Shown here in pieces: positions 8,869 to 18,024 of a stretch of 64,000 nt of DNA (its first letter is position 1; every line of letters begins with the position of its first letter). The notes beneath the pieces were generated by a model, which worked only from the letters and a program-made list of their open reading frames with translations, made no database searches and was not told the origin of the DNA. A program made the translations under genes and the position numbers. The DNA is from Actinospica robiniae DSM 44927 (lineage in GTDB: Bacteria; Actinomycetota; Actinomycetes; Streptomycetales; Catenulisporaceae), in assembly GCF_000504285.1 (NCBI RefSeq), contig NZ_KI632511.1, positions 4,337,372-4,401,371 of the forward strand, written 5' to 3'.

Positions 8869-8886
8869 CATGTTTACGTAACCATG
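8869..8886. promoter_or_regulatory. LacI-type operator 2
   Basis: CATGTTTACGTAACCATG is a near-perfect 18-base palindrome (one mismatched pair). It shares the core GTTnACGTnA with the palindrome 33 bases away. It covers the first possible ATG (8884) of the lacI frame, which argues for the downstream GTG as the true start. Confidence 0.65.
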
Positions 8887-8955
8887 CCCACCGGACCGCG
8901 CATCACAAGACGGCAACGGGGGCGCAGTGAAGCTGAGCCGAGCGAAGGGAAGGCC

Positions 8956-9987
8956 GTGACCTCGCAGGAATCCGCCCGTCGGGGCAGGCAGCCCTCGATG
9001 GGGGACGTGGCCAAGCACGCCGGGGTCTCCTCGCAGACCGTCTCCCGGGTCTCCAACGGCCACGCGAACGTGGATCCGGCCACCCGGCAACGGGTGATCG
9101 ACTCGATGCAGGCGCTGGGCTACCGCCCCAACTCGGCCGCGCGGGCGCTGCGGCTCGGCCGTTTCCGCACCATAGGCGTGATCATGTTCACCCTGCGCAC
9201 GTTCGGCAACATGCGCACGCTGGACGCGATCGCCACCGAGGCGGCGGGCGCCGACTACTCGGTGACCCTGATCCCGGTGCGGGCGGCCACGATGGACCAG
9301 GTCTCCGGCGCGTACAGCCGGCTGAGCGAGGCGGCCGTGGACGGGGTGATCATCATCTTCGAGGCGCACCTGCTGGACGAAGCAGAGTTCACCCTGCCGC
9401 CCGGCCTGCCGGTGGTCGTCATCGACTCCAACGCGGGCCACCAGTACACCGTCGTCGACACCGACCAGGCGGACGGCGCGCGGCAGGCCACCGAGCACCT
9501 GCTCGGCCTCGGCCACCGCCAGGTCTGGCACATCGCCGGCCCGCAGACCTCGTTCTCGGCCGGCCACCGAGTGGAGTCCTGGCAGCGCACGCTGCGCGAA
9601 GCCGGAATCGAGCCGCCGCCGGTGCTGCACGGCGACTGGTCCACCGAATCAGGGCACAGGCACGGCCTGACCCTGGGCCGGGACCCGGAGGTGACGGCGA
9701 TCTTCGCCGGAAACGACCAGATGGCGCTCGGCGCCATGCGAGCGCTGCACGAGCTCGGCCGGGAAGTGCCCGGCGACATCAGCATCGTGGGCTTCGACGA
9801 CCTCGAAGAAGCCCACTCCTTCTGGCCGCCGCTGACCACGATCCGGCAGGACTTCGGCGAGGTCGGCCGGCAGGCGATACAGCATCTGCTGCGCAAGGTA
9901 GGCGGCGAGGACGACGGCGGCAACGAGCGGGTCACCGTGCCCACGCGCCTGATCGTGCGGGAGAGCACCGCGCCGCCGAAGCACTGA
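8956..9987 (+). CDS. LacI-family transcriptional repressor
   Basis: 343 residues from VTSQESARRGRQPSMGDVAKHAGVSSQTVSRVSNG. GTG 8956 is chosen because GAAGGGAAG lies just upstream and because the ATG at 8884 falls inside a probable operator. N-terminal helix-turn-helix with hinge helix NSAARALRLGR, then the periplasmic-binding-like core: RTIGVIMF, VDGVIII, VVVIDSN, GARQATEHLLGLGHRQVWHIAGP, TAIFAGNDQMALGAMRALHELGREVPGDISIVGFDD and PPLTTIRQDFGEVG. It should sense a sugar derived from the substrate of the divergent importer/GH35 operon and also autoregulate. It converges on the GH92 gene with a 43-base gap. Confidence 0.92.
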   Translation: MTSQESARRGRQPSMGDVAKHAGVSSQTVSRVSNGHANVDPATRQRVIDSMQALGYRPNSAARALRLGRFRTIGVIMFTLRTFGNMRTLDAIATEAAGADYSVTLIPVRAATMDQVSGAYSRLSEAAVDGVIIIFEAHLLDEAEFTLPPGLPVVVIDSNAGHQYTVVDTDQADGARQATEHLLGLGHRQVWHIAGPQTSFSAGHRVESWQRTLREAGIEPPPVLHGDWSTESGHRHGLTLGRDPEVTAIFAGNDQMALGAMRALHELGREVPGDISIVGFDDLEEAHSFWPPLTTIRQDFGEVGRQAIQHLLRKVGGEDDGGNERVTVPTRLIVRESTAPPKH

Positions 9988-10030
9988 ACCAGCGTGCTTC
10001 GACGGCGCGGTGGCCGAACCGGATCCCGGC

Positions 10031-13000
10031 TCAGCTGGCCGGGCAGAGGTCCATCGGCAGCACCCCCGCACCGGTGATGGTGGCCACCGCCGAGTGGATG
10101 GTCACCGGATCCGCGGACCAGATGCGGAAGTCGGCCTGGTTGTTCATGGCCTCGCTGACCGCGGCGTCGGGCAGGTTGAAGGTGACGGTCTTCCAGGTGT
10201 TCGTGTTCGTATTCGTCACCGAGCCGGCTCCGGTGTAGGCGCTGCCGCCGTGCATCGCGTACTGCAGCTGCCAGTTGTTCGTGCCGGTGTCGTAGTACTC
10301 GAAGGTGACGGTGGCGGCGTAGTCGCCCGTGCCGACGAGTCGCTTGTCGACCTGGAAGTACATGTTCAGGTCGCCCGGCGCGCTCTCGGTGGTCTGGCGG
10401 GCGGTCATGCCGTCGACGGTGACCGGGGTGGTCGTGCCGTCACCGCCTTCCTGCTGGATCAGACCATTGTCGGTGTTGGTGGTGTCGAGCGTCGTGCACA
10501 CGGTCGCCGTGTCGCCGGGGCCGATCACCGCCACAGGGACGGTGAGCGTCGGCAGCGGCACGTCCTGCGGATCGCTCAGTGCGAAGCCGACCTGGCTGAA
10601 GCCCTGCGGCGCGTCGGCTGCGACGTCGAAGGACACTGTGACGGTCGCAGTGTCTCCGGAGACCTGCGCGGTTCCGGACGCCGGGCTCACCGTGACGCCT
10701 TCCGGCGGCTGCGCCGTCCAGTGCAGCTGCCGGATCTTGCCGGCCTCGTCGCCGTATGCGCCGACGCCGAGGGTGAAGGTGAGCGTCGCCGAGTCGGAGG
10801 AGCCGGCGGTTGCGGTCAGGCCGGCCGGGTCGCTCGCCACCGACGAAGGCACCACGCCGGTCGGGAAGCTCGTCTTACCCGCCGGGTAGGACGGCGGCGC
10901 GTCCTGCGCCGAGGCCGCCCACCTGGTGTTCGGCGTCGCGGAGATGCCGACGCCGATCGAGGTCCGCTGCCCCGAACCCGCGCCGCCGACCAGGTCGGAG
11001 GCCGGGATCCAGGCCTTCTGCCAGTTCCGGCCGTCGATCGACATGCTGCTGACATAGCCCTGGTCAGATGCGCCGGGCGCGGTGATCGAGAGCTGATGCG
11101 AGGGCAGGTTCAGGTGCACCACCGGGAAGATCGGCGCACTGAGCGCGAGCACCGGGGCGCCCGGGGTCTCGGGATACATCCCGAGCGCGCCCCAGACGTA
11201 CCAGGAGCTGGTCGCGCCGAGGTCGTCGTTTCCGGGCTCGCCTGCAGGCGTGTCCGCGTAGACGTCGTCGAGCAGCGCGTGCACCTCGGCCTGCGTCTTG
11301 TACGGGGCTCCGGCGTAGTCGTAGACCCAGGGTGCGAGCATGTCGACCTCGTTGCCGGCCCAGTAGTACGGCGAGTCGGGGCCGGCCTGGTCCTGCTGGA
11401 AGAAGGTGTCGAGGCGCGAGACCGTCGCCGTGTCGCCTCCCAGCGCACCGATCAGGCCATTGAGGTTCTGCGGCACCGAGAAGAGGTACTGCGCCGCATT
11501 GCCTTCCTGGAAGCCCGATTGGCCGAACGAACCGAGTCCGTCGCTGACCGGGTTTCCGGTCGGGAAGGCGCCGGACGCGTCGCGCGGCTGGAGGAAGCCC
11601 GAGTCGACGTTGTAGATGTTCGTCCAGTTCTGCGATCTGGTCAGGAACTGCTCGGCCGTGGACCTGCGGCCGAGATCCCCGGCGAACTGGGAGATGGCGA
11701 AGTCGTCGGTGGCGTACTCGAGGGTGAGCGAGGCGCCGTCCGGTACTGCCGAGCCGGAGCTTGCCGCGTCGTTCACCACGTACCCGTCCTTGAGGTACGT
11801 GTCGAGGCCGGGTCGCTCCTCATAAGTGCCCTGACCGAGGTCGCTGCTGTCGGACGCGTCCTGCACGACGGAGGCGCCCTTGACCATCGCGGACAGCGCG
11901 CCCGCGGTGTCGAAGTCGCGGGCGCCGAACGCGTAGGCCTCGGCGATGATCGCGTCGGCCGAATCGCCGCCCATCATGCCCGTGTAGCCGTTGGCCACCG
12001 GCCACTTCGGCAGCCAGCCGCCCTGCTTCGCATCGTTGACCAGGGACTGCATCATCGCGCTGGTCTGTTTCGGCGCCAATACGGCGAGTAAGGGCACTTC
12101 ATCGCGGTAGATGTCCCAGCCGGAGAACGTCGTGTACTGAGCCTGCCCGGCGGCGGTGCGGTGGACCTTGTCGTCCATGCCCATGTAGTCGCCGTTCGCG
12201 TCGCTGAACGTGCTCGGCTCGAGCAGCGCGTGGTAGAGCGCGGTGTAGAACTCTGCCTGTTGCGCGTGCGTGCCGCCACCGATCTCGATCTCCGAGAGCA
12301 GCTTGCGCCACTGGCTGCGGGTCTGCGCGGCCACCGCCGAAACGCTCCAGCCGTGCTGTTCGGCCCGCAGGTTCGCCTGCGCGTCGGCCACGCTGACGTA
12401 GCTGACCGAGACCCGCATGCCTACGGTCGCCGAGGTGCTGGTGTCGAATCCGACGTAGGCACCGGAATTCGAGCCGGTCGCGCTCGTGCTTCCGGCGTTG
12501 ACGGTCGAGCCGTTCCAGGTGCCCTCACTCGTGAACGGGCGGTTGAACTGGGCGGCGAAGTAGACCGTGGACTTGTTCGGCATGTCGCAGAACTTGCCCT
12601 CGGTGATGGAGCCGGTGACCTGGTCGTCGCCGACGATCGAGACGTCCGCGTCGTTCACGAACGCTTGCGAGTCACCCACCTTGAACAGCACGTTCGCGGT
12701 GGATCCGGCCGGGTAGGTGAAGGAGCCGAGCCCGGTCCGCGTGGTCGCGGCGAGGTCGACACCGATGGCGGAGGATCCGGTGCCGATCGTGGTGGAGTAG
12801 GAGCCGGGCGCGGCCGTCTCGTCCGCGTGGCTGAACGGTGCGGTGGTCGAGGTCGGATTCGTGCCGATGGTGCCCACGGTGGGCAGGATCGGCAGGTCCC
12901 CGGCGATGCCGCAGCCGGCGCCGGAGACGTGCGTGACGCTGAATCCGATCGTGGACGAGTCGGTGTAGGCGTAGCCGCCGGCCGACGGGCGCGAGGTGGT

Positions 13001-13267
13001 GTCCGGGCTCCAGTTGAGCATGCCGAACGGGGCCGAGGCGCCCGGATACGAGTTGACCGGGCCGACCACGCCGCCGCCGTCACCGGTGCCGATGAACGGG
13101 TCGACCAGCGCGGTCGGGTCGCCGACGGTCTGCGGGAGCGCGGCCGCCGCCGCGGTCTGGACCCCGGCGCCGAGCACGCCGAGGCTCAGCGTCGCGGCGG
13201 CCAGGGCCGCTACGCCGTGTCGAAGGGTTCGGTGTCGGATGGCGCGTTGTCGATGGGTGCTGCGCAT
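10031..13267 (-). CDS. Secreted GH92 alpha-mannosidase
   Basis: About 1078 residues. The ATG at 13267 has GGAG six bases upstream; ATG 13279 is an alternative. The signal peptide HGVAALAAATLSLGVLGAGVQTAAAA is followed by the GH92 N-terminal domain (DPFIGTGDGG, YPGASAPFGMLNWSPDT, THVSGAGC). The catalytic barrel has FSGWDIYRDEVPLLAVL, GGWLPKWPVANGYTGMMGGDSADAIIAEAYAFG, YYWAGNEVDMLAPWVYDYAG (Glu matches the family's GNEPD general acid) and DDLGATSSWYVWGALGMYP. GH92 enzymes are Ca-dependent exo-alpha-mannosidases of mannan and N-glycans. After about residue 800 come an Ig-like segment and a C-terminal beta-sandwich. The GH3 gene lies directly upstream, so the two form an operon. Confidence 0.92.
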   Translation of the reverse strand: MRSTHRQRAIRHRTLRHGVAALAAATLSLGVLGAGVQTAAAAALPQTVGDPTALVDPFIGTGDGGGVVGPVNSYPGASAPFGMLNWSPDTTSRPSAGGYAYTDSSTIGFSVTHVSGAGCGIAGDLPILPTVGTIGTNPTSTTAPFSHADETAAPGSYSTTIGTGSSAIGVDLAATTRTGLGSFTYPAGSTANVLFKVGDSQAFVNDADVSIVGDDQVTGSITEGKFCDMPNKSTVYFAAQFNRPFTSEGTWNGSTVNAGSTSATGSNSGAYVGFDTSTSATVGMRVSVSYVSVADAQANLRAEQHGWSVSAVAAQTRSQWRKLLSEIEIGGGTHAQQAEFYTALYHALLEPSTFSDANGDYMGMDDKVHRTAAGQAQYTTFSGWDIYRDEVPLLAVLAPKQTSAMMQSLVNDAKQGGWLPKWPVANGYTGMMGGDSADAIIAEAYAFGARDFDTAGALSAMVKGASVVQDASDSSDLGQGTYEERPGLDTYLKDGYVVNDAASSGSAVPDGASLTLEYATDDFAISQFAGDLGRRSTAEQFLTRSQNWTNIYNVDSGFLQPRDASGAFPTGNPVSDGLGSFGQSGFQEGNAAQYLFSVPQNLNGLIGALGGDTATVSRLDTFFQQDQAGPDSPYYWAGNEVDMLAPWVYDYAGAPYKTQAEVHALLDDVYADTPAGEPGNDDLGATSSWYVWGALGMYPETPGAPVLALSAPIFPVVHLNLPSHQLSITAPGASDQGYVSSMSIDGRNWQKAWIPASDLVGGAGSGQRTSIGVGISATPNTRWAASAQDAPPSYPAGKTSFPTGVVPSSVASDPAGLTATAGSSDSATLTFTLGVGAYGDEAGKIRQLHWTAQPPEGVTVSPASGTAQVSGDTATVTVSFDVAADAPQGFSQVGFALSDPQDVPLPTLTVPVAVIGPGDTATVCTTLDTTNTDNGLIQQEGGDGTTTPVTVDGMTARQTTESAPGDLNMYFQVDKRLVGTGDYAATVTFEYYDTGTNNWQLQYAMHGGSAYTGAGSVTNTNTNTWKTVTFNLPDAAVSEAMNNQADFRIWSADPVTIHSAVATITGAGVLPMDLCPAS

Positions 13268-13288
13268 TCTTCTCTCCATTTTCCCGGC

Positions 13289-16200
13289 TCAGTCGCCGAC
13301 CGCGGCGGCGAACACGTGGATCGGCTGCGTCCCCGCGGCGGGCAGCGTCACGGATTGCACGGTCTTGCCGTCTTCGAGGGCCACCGAGTCGTAGAACACT
13401 GAGGCCTTCCACGGCGTGGTGCTGCCCTGTGTCTGGAAGTTGCCGTACGCCGAGGTCGCGGCGACCTGACCGCCGGTATACGGGCTCGTACCCGCCCAGT
13501 CGCCGAACCCGAGCGTGAACTGCTGCGTGCTGCCGTCGGTGTAGGTGATCGTGGCGGTGCCGGAGGCCGTTCCGTTGGCGGCGATGCCCAGGAACCCGAG
13601 CGTGCTGCCGCTGCCGGTGACGCTGAACGACTGTCCGGCGGCCTCGATGTTTTCGGGGGTGCCCGCTGCGGCGGCGGGCCAGGTGAAGACGGTTCCGTTG
13701 AAGGTGAAGGCGGATCCCGGCGTGAGCCCGGCAGCGGCGAGTGCCTCGGCCGACAGGCTGTTGCCGCCGCCGTCGATGCCGCCGTTGAGGTCACTCGGGT
13801 TGTGGTCGGCGTCGTCGGTGACGGAGACGTTGTCGAAGCCGTCAGCCAGGGAGGCGTACGGAATCTGCGTCTGCGCACCGGAGATTCCGGCCTGGGTGCC
13901 GCCGACCTCTTCGGTCACCCCGATCACCTGCGAACCGGGCTGCTGACCGGCCGGCACGGAGACCGTCCAGGTGGTGCTGGCGGTCGCTCCGGCCGCGACC
14001 GAGTCGAATGTGTCAGGACTCGTGTTCGTCGCGGTCCAGCCGCCGGGAAGGGCGAGCGCCATGGAGACGTCGCTGAGCGCCGCGGAGGACGGGTTCGTCA
14101 CCGTGGTCGTCACCGTGCCGCTGCCACCGGCCTGGATGGTGAGCGGCGCGGCTACGGACAGGTTGTCCGACTTGATCGAGACCGCGAAGACGTGCATCGC
14201 CGGGATGCCGCCCTGCGGGTTCGGATTGCCCTGCGGGAGAGTGATCCACTTGACCGTCTTGGCCGGATCCAGAGTCACCGGGAAGTAGTCGATCGTGGTC
14301 TGCCACCCGGTCTTGTTTCCCGGCTGGCTGCCGTAGGGGGCACGGATGGCGACGTCTCCCCCGGTCGGCGCAGTGCCGTTGGCCCAGTCACCGAAGCCGA
14401 CCGTGTAAGGCTGAGTGGAGCCGTCGGTGTAGGTGATCGTGCCGGTGCCGGTGATCGGACCCCAGGTGCTGGTGCCGAGGAAGCCGAGAGTGGATCCGGA
14501 CCCTGATAGGTCGATGGTCTGGCCGGCCGCGACAACGTTGTCAGCTTGCCCGATCTGAGTGTCCGGCCAGGCGAAGGTGAGGCCGTCGTGCACGAGCGCG
14601 ACGCCCGGGGTGACGCCGACGCTGGCCAGTGCCTGCTGCGAGTAGCTGGCACCCGCGCCGTCGAGGTTGGCGCCGCCGCGGTTGCTGTCGCTGGTGATCG
14701 CGTCGTTGTTGTACGCGGCCGCGAACGACGCGAAGGGCACGTCGGTCTGCGCGTATCCGGTGCTGTCGTGGGCGCCGCCGACAGTGGCGTCGGCATTGAG
14801 GGTGAAGGTGCCGGCCTGCCCGGCCGGGATCGTCACCGCCCACGTGGTGCTGGCGGTCTGGCCCGCGGCGACCTTGGCGAAGCTGCTCGGGCTGGTGGCC
14901 GTGGCGCTCCACCCGCTGGGCAGGTCCAGGTTCATCGCGACGTTGCGCACGGTGGCGCCGCCCGCGGGTGCGGTGTTGGTGAAGGTCGTCGTCACGGTCG
15001 TCGCGCCGCCCGCCGAGGAGAGCGCGGGCAGACTGACACCGACCTTGTGCCCGACCGAGATCGCGGTCGAGCCGCTGACCCCGTTGACTGTCACGGTGAT
15101 CGTGGCAGCGCCGTCGCCGACCGCGGTCACCAGTCCCTTGGGACTGACCGTGGCCACCGAGCGGTCGCTGCTGCGGTAGCTGACGTGCGAGGTGGAGAGA
15201 TCGGCGAAGCTGCCGTCGGTGTTCGCCGCCTCGACGATGTCGTCCGCGGTGACGTCCATGTTCCGGCCCTGCGAAACCGAGCCGGTTCCGGTGGTGTCGT
15301 CCTGGATCCACGGGTTCTTGCCGGTCAGGTCGAGCGTCTGGCCGACCTGGAAGCCGGTCTGGTCCGGCTGCACGGTCACGGTCTGCACGACCGGCTTGAG
15401 CGCGCCGTTCACCTTGACGTCCGCGGTGCCCTTGATGTCGGCCGCGCTGGCGCCGACTTCGAACGCGTAGGTGCCGTCGTAGACGACGTCGTTCATCGAG
15501 GTCGGGTCCCAGATCTCCAGGCTGGAGGCGGGAACCGTGAGCGTGACGCGCTGGCTCTGACCGGGCTTGAGCACGTTGGTCTTCTGGAAGCCGACGAGCT
15601 GCTCCTTCGGGAAGCTCACGCCGGACTGCTGGAACTGCGCTGCCGCGTAGAGCTGCGCGACGGTGGTGCCGGCGACCTTGCCGGTGTTGGTGACGGTCAG
15701 GCTCACGTGCGCGTTGCCGTTGGCGTTGACCGTCCGATCGGCGTGCACGTTCGAGTAGCTGAAGTCCGAGTAGCTCAGGCCGTAGCCGAACGGGTAGGTC
15801 GGCGTGCCGGTGAAGTACATGTAGGTGCGCCCGAGACCGCCGGTCTCGTCCGCGGTCAGGCCATAATCGCTCATCGCAGGAAGTTGCGAGTCGTCGGCGT
15901 ACCAGGTGAAGTCGAGGTGCCCGTCAGGGTTCTGCTTGCCGAAGAGCACGTCGGCCAGCGCGGTGCCCTGGCTCTCGCCGTTGTAACCGCTGTAGACGAT
16001 CGCCGGGAAGTCACCCTGCACGTCGTCGATGGTCACCGGGCCGTCGGACTGGATCGCGAGCACCATGTTCGGGTTGCCGACCGCGTTGACCTGCTGGATC
16101 AGCGAGTCGTAGTCGCCGGGCATGGCGATCGTGGTGCGGTCCGTACCTTCGGTGGCGAGGGTCGTGTCGGTGCCGACGAACACGATCACCGCGTCGGCGG

Positions 16201-17833
16201 ACTTGACGTCGGCGAGCGTCTGCGCGGAGCAGGAGGCCGCGCCGGTCGTGGTGGTGGAGGTGCCGCAGCCGTCGTAGACGACCTGGGCGCCGGGGTTGGC
16301 GGCCTGCACCTGCGCGGTGATCCCCTGCACGGCGTCGACCTGCAGCGAGGGGTCGCCGGAGTAGTCGCCGAGGGTCACCGTGCCGGCCAGATTGCCGACG
16401 ATCACGATCTTGTTGGTGGCCTTGGGATTGAGCGGCAGCAGAGCCTTACCGGCGCCGCTGGCGGGCTGGTTCTTGAGCAGCACCACCGAGTTGTCCGCGA
16501 CCGTGGTGGCGAGCTGCTGGTGCGCCGGGCTCTGGATCACGGACTTGTTGATGCTGGTGTACGAATTGTGTGAGGCCGAGTCGAACTCGCCGGTCTCCAT
16601 CCGCACCGTGAACAGCTGTACCAACGCGTTGTCGATGACGTTCTCACTCAACGCCCCGGCCTTGATCGCGGCCTCGATGTTCGACAGCGTGTTCTCGCCG
16701 CCGGCGCAGTTCAGGTCCGTGCCGGCGCGCAACGCGTAGGCCTGACCGCCCGCCTGCGAGGGCACGGTGGCTCCGGTCGCGGTGTTCGTCCAGGTGCCGG
16801 TGGCGCCGCCGTTGTCGGTGGTCCAGCCAGGCGGTGCCCAGTCGTGGCCGGACGGGAAGTTCAGGTACGTCGTCCCGATCGCGCCGCAGTCGGAGGTGAT
16901 GTAGCCGTCGAACCCGTACGTGCGCTGGGCCAACAGGTTCGTGGTGTACGTGTCGGCCACCGACGGCGTGCCGTTGATCGCGTTGTACGAGGTCATCAAG
17001 CCGGAGACGTGCGCGTCCTGGATCAGGCTCGCGAACTGCTTGGTGTAGTAGTCGCGCAGGTCGACGTCACTGACGTCGGACGAGATGCCGGTGCGGTTGT
17101 CCTCGACGTCGTTGAGGGCGTAGTGCTTGGCCGTCGCGGCGACCTTGAGGTAGCCGTTCTCGGACTTGCCGCTCGGGGTATTGCCTTCGTAGCCGTCGAC
17201 GAACGCGTCGGACATCTCAGAGACCAGATACGGATCCTCGCCGAAGGCTTCGTCGGTGCGGCCCCAGCGCGGATCGCGGTCGAGGTTCACGGTGGGAGCC
17301 CAGAAGGTGAGCGACCCGTAGTCCGAGGCCGAGGGACCGAGGTTGTTCTGCCCGGTGCCGTAGAGCGACTTGTCCAGGAAGCCGCGTGCCTCATCCGAGA
17401 TCGCGGTGGTCTCCTGGTAGACGAGGCTCGGATCCCAGGACATGGTCGAAGCGAAGTTGGTCGGGAAGCTGGTCGCCCGGACCGCTCCCCCGTTCCCGTT
17501 GTTGACCTGGTTCGCGCCCAGGGTGTTGACGCCGTGCTGGCCTTCGCTCCAGTACGTGTACTGCTGCACGCCGAGCCGGGGAATCGCCGGCGCGCTGTTC
17601 GTGCTCAGCTGCGCCACCTTCTCCGGCAGCGTCATCCGCGAGACCAGGTCGGCCGCGCGTTCCTGTGGGGTGTAGTGGGTGTCGAGGTAGATCGGCAGCG
17701 GGGCCGACCTCCCGCCGTCCGTGCTGGCCGCGTGGGCGCCCGTGGGGGCGCCTATCGCGACCGCCGCGGCGACCGCCACGGCGCTCAGTACGTGAATGCC
17801 CTTCGGCCCGCGCGGCCGTCTTTCGCGCAGCAT
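13289..17833 (-). CDS. Very large secreted GH3 glycosidase with duplicated C-terminal modules
   Basis: 1514 residues, about twice a normal GH3. CGGAGGCAGC precedes the ATG. Signal peptide at 13-36 (VLSAVAVAAAVAIGAPTGAHA). GH3 barrel: MTLPEKVAQL, WSEGQHGVN, TKQFASLI and nucleophile Asp about 315 in GFDGYITSDCGAI. The second GH3 domain (LKNQPAS..., VFVGTD) and an FnIII-like domain (ADRTVNANGNAHVSLTVTNTGKVAGTTVAQLYA) follow. Next comes a Big2-like domain (VSYRSSDRSVATVSPKGLVTAVGDGAATITV). The C-terminus has two tandem copies of a NEW3 domain plus a roughly 150-residue sandwich (SGSGSTLGFLG, TITYTDGSTQ, GFGDWA, MHVFA or IHVFA). GH3 members include beta-glucosidases and xylosidases; the substrate is not decided here. 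Confidence 0.93.
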   Translation of the reverse strand: MLRERRPRGPKGIHVLSAVAVAAAVAIGAPTGAHAASTDGGRSAPLPIYLDTHYTPQERAADLVSRMTLPEKVAQLSTNSAPAIPRLGVQQYTYWSEGQHGVNTLGANQVNNGNGGAVRATSFPTNFASTMSWDPSLVYQETTAISDEARGFLDKSLYGTGQNNLGPSASDYGSLTFWAPTVNLDRDPRWGRTDEAFGEDPYLVSEMSDAFVDGYEGNTPSGKSENGYLKVAATAKHYALNDVEDNRTGISSDVSDVDLRDYYTKQFASLIQDAHVSGLMTSYNAINGTPSVADTYTTNLLAQRTYGFDGYITSDCGAIGTTYLNFPSGHDWAPPGWTTDNGGATGTWTNTATGATVPSQAGGQAYALRAGTDLNCAGGENTLSNIEAAIKAGALSENVIDNALVQLFTVRMETGEFDSASHNSYTSINKSVIQSPAHQQLATTVADNSVVLLKNQPASGAGKALLPLNPKATNKIVIVGNLAGTVTLGDYSGDPSLQVDAVQGITAQVQAANPGAQVVYDGCGTSTTTTGAASCSAQTLADVKSADAVIVFVGTDTTLATEGTDRTTIAMPGDYDSLIQQVNAVGNPNMVLAIQSDGPVTIDDVQGDFPAIVYSGYNGESQGTALADVLFGKQNPDGHLDFTWYADDSQLPAMSDYGLTADETGGLGRTYMYFTGTPTYPFGYGLSYSDFSYSNVHADRTVNANGNAHVSLTVTNTGKVAGTTVAQLYAAAQFQQSGVSFPKEQLVGFQKTNVLKPGQSQRVTLTVPASSLEIWDPTSMNDVVYDGTYAFEVGASAADIKGTADVKVNGALKPVVQTVTVQPDQTGFQVGQTLDLTGKNPWIQDDTTGTGSVSQGRNMDVTADDIVEAANTDGSFADLSTSHVSYRSSDRSVATVSPKGLVTAVGDGAATITVTVNGVSGSTAISVGHKVGVSLPALSSAGGATTVTTTFTNTAPAGGATVRNVAMNLDLPSGWSATATSPSSFAKVAAGQTASTTWAVTIPAGQAGTFTLNADATVGGAHDSTGYAQTDVPFASFAAAYNNDAITSDSNRGGANLDGAGASYSQQALASVGVTPGVALVHDGLTFAWPDTQIGQADNVVAAGQTIDLSGSGSTLGFLGTSTWGPITGTGTITYTDGSTQPYTVGFGDWANGTAPTGGDVAIRAPYGSQPGNKTGWQTTIDYFPVTLDPAKTVKWITLPQGNPNPQGGIPAMHVFAVSIKSDNLSVAAPLTIQAGGSGTVTTTVTNPSSAALSDVSMALALPGGWTATNTSPDTFDSVAAGATASTTWTVSVPAGQQPGSQVIGVTEEVGGTQAGISGAQTQIPYASLADGFDNVSVTDDADHNPSDLNGGIDGGGNSLSAEALAAAGLTPGSAFTFNGTVFTWPAAAAGTPENIEAAGQSFSVTGSGSTLGFLGIAANGTASGTATITYTDGSTQQFTLGFGDWAGTSPYTGGQVAATSAYGNFQTQGSTTPWKASVFYDSVALEDGKTVQSVTLPAAGTQPIHVFAAAVGD

Positions 17834-18024
17834 GCTGCCTCCGCCGTTGGAGTACCTGGGGATGCCCGGCGGGCCGAGACCCGTCGGGCACTGTTCGCAG
17901 GATTCTGCCGTCCTTGGTCAAAAGTCAAGCGATTCCCGAGATTCCGGAACAGAGTTTCTCCTCGCGCGAACCCGAATCAGGTCAACCGCAGACAAAGTCC
18001 TGCGCCTCCCGGTACCGTGACCAC

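Noticed and set aside
10010-12091. 693-codon frame on the plus strand
   Set aside because: Antisense to the GH92 catalytic domain; no motif and biased composition.
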